The translations under genes and the position numbers were made by a program. This document shows, piece by piece, positions 1-4,395 of a stretch of DNA of 8,195 nt. The notes under the pieces are model-generated. The model saw only the letters and a list, made by a program, of their open reading frames with translations. It had not been told where the DNA came from and ran no database searches. This DNA comes from Ruminococcaceae bacterium UBA7127. Lineage in GTDB: Bacteria > Bacillota > Clostridia > Oscillospirales > Acutalibacteraceae. The stretch covers positions 6,313-14,507 of the forward strand of contig DKXL01000052.1 of the NCBI GenBank assembly GCA_002493005.1, given 5' to 3'. Position 1 is the first letter of the stretch; the number at the start of each line of letters is the position of its first letter.

Positions 1-40
1 CGCTATTTATTAAACAAGCCCTAAATTGCAAAAATTTTCT

Positions 41-57
41 CTGTGATTTAGTCACAG
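41..57. promoter_or_regulatory. Palindromic operator, Crp/Fnr-like, upstream of trxA
   Basis: CTGTGA-N5-TCACAG has two perfect 6-bp arms. The half-site TGTGA is the one Crp-type regulators read, although classical Crp and many relatives use a 6-bp spacer rather than 5. Its centre (about 49) lies near -41 of the start point predicted from the -10 box, which is the class II activator position. The half-site TCACAGAT recurs at 88-95, near the predicted start point. The Crp/Fnr-type protein encoded at 577-1251 is the obvious candidate ligand. The palindrome is seen; the binding is inferred. Confidence 0.6.
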
Positions 58-83
58 ATACAAAAATAAAAACAGGGTATAAT
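55..83 (+). promoter_or_regulatory. Promoter of trxA, likely activator-dependent
   Basis: A perfect TATAAT lies at 78-83. The position 17 bp upstream (55-60, CAGATA) is a poor -35 box and overlaps the right arm of the palindrome at 41-57. A good -10 with no -35 and an operator near -41 is the usual layout of a Crp/Fnr-activated promoter. The predicted start is about 89-90, giving a leader of roughly 28 nt. Confidence 0.6.
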
Positions 84-117
84 AAAATCACAGATTAAAG
101 AAAGGAAATTATAAATT

Positions 118-426
118 ATGTCAGTTCTAAAAATCAATAAAAATAACTTTGAAAATGAAATAATGAAAAGCAATAAAATGGTTCTTCTTGATTTCTACGC
201 CGATTGGTGCGGCCCATGTCGCATGGTATCTCCGTTGGTAGACGAAATTGCTGAGGAAAATCCGCAGTACCTCGTAGGAAAAATCAATGTAGATGAAGAA
301 GCAGAGCTTGCACAGGCATTCGGCGTAGCAAGCATTCCGACGCTTGTTGTGATGAAAGACGGCAAAGTCATTTCACAATCAGCCGGAGCAAGACCGAAGT
401 CCCAGATAATCGCAATGTTATACTAA
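118..426 (+). CDS. trxA: Thioredoxin
   Basis: A 102-residue cytoplasmic dithiol-disulfide oxidoreductase that reduces protein disulfides and is itself recharged by thioredoxin reductase, here probably the trxB product at 3030-3953. The full thioredoxin fold is present: the active site W30-C31-G32-P33-C34, the buried Asp25, and the cis-proline loop S-I-P74-T. Arg follows the second Cys where Lys is common. The length is normal for the family. The ATG is preceded by AAAGGA (101-106) at 11 nt, somewhat long but the only good candidate. The promoter carries a Crp/Fnr-like operator. The last codon and the TAA lie within the inverted-repeat element 421-576, so the very C-terminus may have been set by that insertion. 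The gene converges with the regulator at 577-1251. Confidence 0.96.
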   Translation: MSVLKINKNNFENEIMKSNKMVLLDFYADWCGPCRMVSPLVDEIAEENPQYLVGKINVDEEAELAQAFGVASIPTLVVMKDGKVISQSAGARPKSQIIAMLY

Positions 427-576
427 TCCCTGATAAAAAATAGACTTATATTTGCGAGTATAAATTTCGCAAGACAAGGCGAAGGACGCCGCAAGGCTGT
501 CGCCTTGCAAGAACGACAACGCAGTATTGCGCAATTTAGACCGCAAAGATTGTCTGCTTTTAATTAGGTATTAGTA
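421..576. repeat. MITE-like long imperfect inverted repeat
   Basis: The segment between the two convergent genes is one long imperfect palindrome. The left arm (421-475) aligns to the reverse complement of the right arm (524-576) at about 43 of 55 positions by hand count. The terminal 7 bp are perfect (TACTAAT at 421-427, ATTAGTA at 570-576), as are TTTGCG (451-456) with CGCAAA (542-547) and AGAC (442-445) with GTCT (552-555). The centre is more GC-rich and holds a hairpin GCAAGGC-TGTC-GCCTTGC (491-508). TTA flanks both sides (418-420, 577-579), and TA sits at both tips, as expected for a TA- or TTA-duplicating element. There is no ORF, so it would be non-autonomous. No U-tract follows the central hairpin, but the whole structure could still hinder transcription from both sides. 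Family unknown to me. Confidence 0.65.
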
Positions 577-1251
577 TTAAAGGGCTAATTTGCGCAAACG
601 CTTTTTATCAAGAATTTTTATTCCGCCCCTTGAAACTTCAACGATTCCTTCATTTGCAAAATATTTCAGCATTCTTGACACAACCTCACGGGCAGATCCC
701 ATATAACGGGCAATCTGCTCGTGAGTAAATGTGATTGTATCTGAGTTTGTTCTTGCCGCTTCGTCCAAAAGAAAAATGGCAAGTCGTTTGTCCATACTCA
801 TAAAAAGAATCTGCTGCATAACCCACATTACATCCGAAAAGCGGCTGACGGCAGTTTCAAGAGCAAATATTTTGATTTGAGGATTACGGTCAGAAACGTC
901 CGCAAAAGCAGAACCGCTTATGACATAGCACTCACTGTTTTCTTCGGCATCAATGTACACGTCAAAGGTTATCGTCTGCAAGACGCAGGATGCAGACAGC
1001 ATACACATATCGCCCTTGTACAGACGATACAGCGTGATGCTCTTGCCGTCCTCAGACATCATATACAGACGAAGACAGCCGGAACGGACAAAAATCACGC
1101 CGGAACATTCGTTTCCGTCATGGATGTTTATGCCTTTCGGATAAGTCAGGGCAAATGAATTGCGACAGATATAATCCCTGTCAGATTGTGAGATTTCACC
1201 CCAAAAAGGTAAAATTTCACGATAAACATCTTCAAACATATTTTGTTCCAT
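577..1251 (-). CDS. Crp/Fnr-family transcriptional regulator
   Basis: A 224-residue DNA-binding regulator of normal Crp/Fnr length. An N-terminal cyclic-nucleotide-binding-like beta-barrel (about 30-115) leads through the dimerisation helix to a winged helix-turn-helix (about 174-215). The recognition helix carries R188-E189-V-V-S192-R193, combining the Crp-type Arg-Glu pair with the Fnr-type E..SR pattern, which suits a TGTGA half-site. Six cysteines (29, 49, 59, 83, 89, 108) all lie in the sensor domain and none in the DNA-binding domain. They do not form the N-terminal four-cysteine cluster motif of E. coli FNR, so thiol or persulfide sensing is plausible but unproven. AAAGGA lies 8 nt before the chosen ATG. 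The gene is divergent from the CoA-disulfide reductase fusion and converges with trxA, suggesting that it controls one or both. The effector is unknown. Confidence 0.92.
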   Translation of the reverse strand: MEQNMFEDVYREILPFWGEISQSDRDYICRNSFALTYPKGINIHDGNECSGVIFVRSGCLRLYMMSEDGKSITLYRLYKGDMCMLSASCVLQTITFDVYIDAEENSECYVISGSAFADVSDRNPQIKIFALETAVSRFSDVMWVMQQILFMSMDKRLAIFLLDEAARTNSDTITFTHEQIARYMGSAREVVSRMLKYFANEGIVEVSRGGIKILDKKRLRKLAL

Positions 1252-1286
1252 TACAAAAATCCTTTCAGAAAGAGATATGATATATT
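1252..1286. promoter_or_regulatory. 35-bp divergent spacer between regulator and reductase
   Basis: The start codons of the two divergent genes are only 35 bp apart, so their promoters must be crowded together or lie inside each other's coding sequence. The spacer contains the palindrome CTTTC-A-GAAAG (1262-1272). On the minus strand it contributes to AAAGGA, the ribosome site of the regulator; on the plus strand GAAAGAG (1268-1274) is a weak, distant site for the reductase. TATGAT (1276-1281) resembles a -10 box but would give a leaderless plus-strand mRNA. I could not assign a confident promoter to either gene, and no CTGTGA-type operator is present in the spacer. Confidence 0.4.
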
Positions 1287-2957
1287 ATGAAAACAGTAAT
1301 TATAGGCGGAGTTGCCGGCGGTGCTTCCGCTGCGGCAAGACTTCGCAGACTGGATGAAAAATCAAATATTATTATTTTAGAGCGAGGCGATTATGTTTCC
1401 TTTGCCAACTGCGGACTGCCTTATTATATCGGCGGCGCAATCACCGACAAAAATAATCTGACCTTGCAAACGCCTGAAAGCTTTCGGGCAAGATTTAATA
1501 TTGACATTCGTGTAAATAGTGAGGCTCTGAAAATTGATTCCAAGGCTAAGACTATTGAAGTAAAAAATTTAAAAACTGGAGAATCATATACAGAAAGCTA
1601 CGATAACCTGATCCTTTCACCGGGAGCAGAGCCGATAAGGCCGAGTATTGAGGGTGCTGACAACGACATTGTATTCACACTGCGCAATATCCCCGACACT
1701 TTAAAAATTAAACAATATATCGAAAATGCCAAGCCGAAGTCTGCCGTAGTAGTCGGCGGCGGCTATATCGGTGTGGAGATGGCGGAAAATTTAAAGGAAG
1801 CCGGGCTTAAGGTTTCGATTGTAGAACTTGCCGATCATTTGATTGCCCCGCTTGACTTTGATATGGCGGCAGATGTGCATCGCTATATCAAGACAAAAGG
1901 AATTGCACTGTATCTTAACAACGGTATAAAGGCAATAGACGGTCACACAGTGATTTTGCAAAACGGAAAAATTGACGCCGATATGGTTATTATGTCAGTC
2001 GGAGTCCGCCCCGAAACGGTATTGGCACAGGACTGCGGAATCAAAACCAATCAGCGAGGCAGCATCATAGTTGACGAAAATATGAAAACGAATATTCCTG
2101 ACATTTATGCAGTAGGAGATGCTGTTGAGGTTGAAGATTTTATTACTAAAAGCCCTGCCTTTATCCCCCTTGCAGGACCTGCAAATAAACAGGGGCGCAT
2201 TGCCGCCGACAACATTGCAGGCTTTGACAGCAAATATAACGGTACACAAGGCTCTGCGGTTCTGAAACTTTTTGATATGACTGTCGCAACAACCGGACTC
2301 AACGAAAAGGCGGCAAAATCGGCAGGAATTGATTATGATAAAACATATACTTATTCAGGCTCTCATGCTTCCTATTATCCCGGTGCAAGCAATATGTCGA
2401 TAAAGGCGTTGTGGGATAAAAAAACGCTGAAAATACTCGGCGCACAGATTGTAGGATTTGACGGTGTTGATAAGCGTATGGATGTAATTGCTGCTGCGAT
2501 TCGCTTCGGTGCAAAAATCACCGACCTTACAAATCTTGAGCTTTGCTATGCACCGCCCTTCGGCAGTGCAAAAGATCCTGTCAATATGCTCGGCTTTGTC
2601 GCTGAAAATATTACCACAGGAAAAGTTAAGCAATTCTTCTGGCACGACGTTGAAAGACTCCCACGTGACGGAAGTGTAACGCTTATTGATGTAAGAACCG
2701 TTACAGAAGTCAGCCGCGGCAAAATAGACGGCTTTATAAACATTCCGCTGGATTCCCTTCGTGAGCGCATTGGCGAAATACCAAAGGATAAACCTGTTTA
2801 TGTTCACTGTCACAGCGGATTGCGCAGTTACATTGCATACCGAATCCTTGTCGGGAACGGCTATGACTGCTTTAATCTTGCAGGCGGTTGGCGGCTTTAT
2901 GAATCGGTAATTCACGAGAAAACCGTTCCGGAATATATCTGTACCGAATGCAAATAA
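1287..2957 (+). CDS. CoA-disulfide/persulfide reductase fused to rhodanese (CoADR-Rhd)
   Basis: A 556-residue FAD enzyme of the single-cysteine pyridine nucleotide-disulfide reductase family. Visible parts, in order: FAD-binding GGVAGG (7-12); active-site S-F-A-N-C42-G; a second Rossmann motif GGGYIG (157-162) followed by Glu180, which favours NADH; the FAD-contacting G277-D278; a dimerisation domain (about 325-437); and a rhodanese domain (about 454-544) with catalytic loop C508-H-S-G-L-R. Characterised fusions of this layout, such as Bacillus anthracis CoADR-RHD and Shewanella loihica Npsr, reduce CoA disulfide or CoA and other persulfides, with the rhodanese domain handling sulfane sulfur. 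The last residues carry a C552-x-x-C555 tail. The ribosome site is weak. A terminator follows, then trxB. Automated labels such as NADH oxidase would be less precise. The exact substrate is inferred. Confidence 0.92.
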   Translation: MKTVIIGGVAGGASAAARLRRLDEKSNIIILERGDYVSFANCGLPYYIGGAITDKNNLTLQTPESFRARFNIDIRVNSEALKIDSKAKTIEVKNLKTGESYTESYDNLILSPGAEPIRPSIEGADNDIVFTLRNIPDTLKIKQYIENAKPKSAVVVGGGYIGVEMAENLKEAGLKVSIVELADHLIAPLDFDMAADVHRYIKTKGIALYLNNGIKAIDGHTVILQNGKIDADMVIMSVGVRPETVLAQDCGIKTNQRGSIIVDENMKTNIPDIYAVGDAVEVEDFITKSPAFIPLAGPANKQGRIAADNIAGFDSKYNGTQGSAVLKLFDMTVATTGLNEKAAKSAGIDYDKTYTYSGSHASYYPGASNMSIKALWDKKTLKILGAQIVGFDGVDKRMDVIAAAIRFGAKITDLTNLELCYAPPFGSAKDPVNMLGFVAENITTGKVKQFFWHDVERLPRDGSVTLIDVRTVTEVSRGKIDGFINIPLDSLRERIGEIPKDKPVYVHCHSGLRSYIAYRILVGNGYDCFNLAGGWRLYESVIHEKTVPEYICTECK

Positions 2958-2964
2958 ACCAATG

Positions 2965-3000
2965 CCGTGCCTGTCTTCTGCCAACAGGCACGGTTGTTTA
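2965..3000 (+). terminator. Rho-independent terminator after the CoADR-Rhd gene
   Basis: A perfect 10-bp GC-rich stem, CCGTGCCTGT (2965-2974) with ACAGGCACGG (2984-2993), and a 9-nt loop are followed by TTGTTTATC. It begins 8 nt after the TAA of the reductase fusion. The U-tract is interrupted, so some readthrough into trxB is possible. Confidence 0.85.
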
Positions 3001-3029
3001 TCAAGTGCAGAAAAAACAGGAGGTAAAAT

Positions 3030-3953
3030 ATGCAACATATCTATGATATGATAATTATTGGAGGCGGACCTGCCGGATACACAGCGGCTCTGTATGCAGC
3101 TCGTGCAGGGCTTGACACACTGGTAATTGAACGAATGTCCGCAGGCGGTCAGATGGCGCTCACAGGAAAAATTGATAATTATCCGGGGTTTGATGAGGGC
3201 ATAGACGGCTTTGAACTTGGTATGAAAATGCAGAACGGTGCAGAACGGTTTGGCTCAAAAACCGAATATGCAGAAGTTACTGCAATTGACTTTTCCGAAA
3301 ATGTTAAAACTATAGAAACTACAAGCGGTACATTTTATGCAAAAACCGTTGTAATTGCCGCAGGTGCAAATCCGCGCAAGCTGGGTGTACCTATGGAGCA
3401 GGAGATGACCGGCAAGGGCGTACATTATTGTGCGCATTGCGACGGCAGGTTCTACAAGGATAAAACCGTTGTTGTTATAGGCGGCGGCAACTCTGCCGCG
3501 GCTGATGCCCTGTATTTGTCACGCCTTGCATCAAAGGTCTATATAATACACCGTCGCAACAGTCTAAGAGCTGCAAAAATTTATCATGAACCCTTAATGA
3601 ATGCAAACAATGTGGAGATTTTATGGGACAGCACCGTATCGGAGTTGGTTGCCGACGGCCGAATCACAGGCGTTAAAGTTAAAAATATAAATACACAGGA
3701 TATAACAGATATAACCTGCGACGGAGTTTTTGTAAGTATAGGAAGAAAACCGGCAACAGGATTTTTAGCTGACAGCCTCGCACTTGACTCTTACGGATAT
3801 ATTATTGCCGACGAAAGCACTCAAACAAATATAAAAGGTGTTTTTGCTGTGGGAGATATCCGAACAAAACCTTTACGCCAAGTCGTTACCGCTGTAGCTG
3901 ACGGTGCTGTAGCCGTTGGTTATGCCGAGGAATATCTTGCAAAAATGGAATAA
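3030..3953 (+). CDS. trxB: Thioredoxin reductase (NADPH)
   Basis: A 307-residue flavoenzyme that passes electrons from NADPH via FAD and a redox-active disulfide to thioredoxin, presumably the product at 118-426. Seen: FAD-binding GGGPAG (11-16); active-site C134-A-H-C137-D-G; a nucleotide motif GGGNSA (151-156), with Asn where Asp is usual; the HRR motif (174-176) that binds the NADPH 2'-phosphate; and a C-terminal GDI FAD motif. HRR argues against the ferredoxin-dependent type found in some Clostridia, which lacks it. A strong ribosome site, AGGAGGT (3018-3024), lies 5 nt before the ATG. The gene is 72 bp from the upstream reductase and separated from it by a terminator. I found no clear promoter in that gap, so expression may depend on readthrough or on a weak promoter I cannot recognise. 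Confidence 0.95.
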   Translation: MQHIYDMIIIGGGPAGYTAALYAARAGLDTLVIERMSAGGQMALTGKIDNYPGFDEGIDGFELGMKMQNGAERFGSKTEYAEVTAIDFSENVKTIETTSGTFYAKTVVIAAGANPRKLGVPMEQEMTGKGVHYCAHCDGRFYKDKTVVVIGGGNSAAADALYLSRLASKVYIIHRRNSLRAAKIYHEPLMNANNVEILWDSTVSELVADGRITGVKVKNINTQDITDITCDGVFVSIGRKPATGFLADSLALDSYGYIIADESTQTNIKGVFAVGDIRTKPLRQVVTAVADGAVAVGYAEEYLAKME

Positions 3954-4011
3954 TGCAAAATATCGCTTTTCTGATATTCTGTGATTTTATTACTGCAATT
4001 AGTGCATTTTT

Positions 4012-4034
4012 ACACTGTAACACAGTGTTTTCTC
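4012..4034 (+). terminator. Inverted repeat: weak trxB terminator or operator
   Basis: ACACTGT-AAC-ACAGTGT is a perfect 7-bp inverted repeat with a 3-nt centre, followed by TTTTCTCT. It lies 58 bp after the trxB stop, so it may be a weak intrinsic terminator. Its short spacing and symmetry also resemble operators of small dimeric repressors such as the TetR family, and it lies just downstream of a possible leftward promoter. The sequence does not decide between these. Confidence 0.4.
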
Positions 4035-4046
4035 TATCACTTTTAC

Positions 4047-4075
4047 ATTATATCACTATATAACAAAAGTCACAA
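4047..4075 (-). promoter_or_regulatory. Possible leftward promoter
   Basis: On the minus strand TTGTGA (4075-4070) and a perfect TATAAT (4052-4047) are separated by exactly 17 bp. The transcript would start near 4040, cross the inverted repeat at 4012-4028, and run antisense to the end of trxB. No ORF follows it. In DNA this AT-rich such a match can occur by chance, so this is a weak call. Confidence 0.25.
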
Positions 4076-4173
4076 GCAACTGTTCAGATTATTGGTTGAA
4101 CATTATTTTGTCTACGTACACAATCAAACTGCTGATTTTTTGAAATTGCACGCATAAACATAAAATAAAAACG

Positions 4174-4207
4174 ACCTCCTATAAGCATAAAAACTGCTAT
4201 AGGAGGT
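4174..4207. other. Strong hairpin hiding AGGAGGT; terminator-like on the minus strand
   Basis: ACCTCCTATA (4174-4183) pairs perfectly with TATAGGAGGT (4198-4207). After a bulged A, GCA/TGC adds three pairs and closes a 7-nt loop. The minus strand continues into CGTTTTTATTTTATG, a good U-tract, so leftward transcripts would probably terminate here. The plus strand has only TTTAGTT, a weak tail. On the plus strand the 3' arm contains AGGAGG, a perfect Shine-Dalgarno sequence fully paired with its complement and placed 7 nt before an ATG. Either a mostly leftward terminator or a translation-controlling hairpin fits. Confidence 0.55.
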
Positions 4208-4213
4208 TTAGTT

Positions 4214-4240
4214 ATGCCTGCTCCTCTGAATAATTATTAA
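4214..4240 (+). CDS. Possible 8-residue leader-type ORF (MPAPLNNY)
   Basis: ATG at 4214 with AGGAGG (4201-4206) 7 nt upstream, ending in TAA at 4238-4240. The ribosome site is sequestered in the hairpin 4174-4207. The peptide has no run of one amino acid that would mark it as an attenuation leader, and there is no rightward terminator after it. It lies 156 nt before the protease start codon, upstream of the promoter assigned to that gene. It may be fortuitous; I list it because the initiation signal is unusually good. Confidence 0.2.
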   Translation: MPAPLNNY

Positions 4241-4321
4241 TACGCTGTAAAATCTACCTGTTATCTTCCCGTTTTGGTTATATTTGCTTAATTTTCCAAC
4301 TTATTTTTATACCCTGATAAA

Positions 4322-4350
4322 TAGACTTTTTGTACAAAATAATTTATAAT
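4322..4350 (+). promoter_or_regulatory. Promoter of the secreted protease gene
   Basis: TAGACT (4322-4327, 4 of 6 to the -35 consensus), a 17-bp spacer and a perfect TATAAT (4345-4350). The predicted start near 4357 gives a leader of about 39 nt. An inverted repeat, ATAATTT (4339-4345) with AAATTAT (4352-4358), is centred on the -10 box and could be an operator or simply AT-rich sequence. The bases around the -35 box resemble the left end of the repeat at 421-576. Confidence 0.65.
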
Positions 4351-4395
4351 GAAATTATGACAGTATTATATCTACTATAACTTAAGGAGTTGCTT

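Larger units (their letters stand above)
3954..4389. other. 436-bp intergenic region without a convincing gene
   Basis: AT-rich DNA between trxB and the protease gene. No ORF of gene-like length is present on either strand. It contains an imperfect CTGTGA-N5-TTACTG motif (3979-3995), a 17-bp perfect inverted repeat (4012-4028), a possible leftward promoter (4047-4075), inverted repeat TGTTCA/TGAACA (4081-4102), a weak AATCA/TGATT hairpin followed by six T residues (about 4122-4141), a strong hairpin (4174-4207), an 8-codon ORF (4214-4240), and the protease promoter (4322-4350). The density of signals without genes suggests either a small RNA locus or the regulatory remains of lost genes. Confidence 0.7.

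Noticed and set aside
491..508. Hairpin GCAAGGC-TGTC-GCCTTGC as a classical terminator
   Set aside because: No U-tract follows on either strand; it is better explained as the central part of the long inverted repeat 421-576.
877..1158. Open frames on the strand opposite the regulator, the reductase and the protease
   Set aside because: They overlap strongly supported genes, lack good ribosome sites and show no recognisable domains.
1187..1200. TGTGA-N4-TCACC as a second binding site for the Crp/Fnr regulator
   Set aside because: The spacer is 4 bp rather than 5, it lies inside the regulator's own coding sequence, and no good -10 box sits at the matching distance.
1276..1281. TATGAT as the -10 box of the CoADR-Rhd gene
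   Set aside because: It would place the transcript start at the ATG, and no -35-like hexamer lies 16-18 bp upstream.
4390..4395. TTG at 4390 as the protease start codon
   Set aside because: It directly abuts the Shine-Dalgarno AAGGAG; ATG at 4396 has proper spacing and begins a typical Met-Lys-Lys signal peptide.
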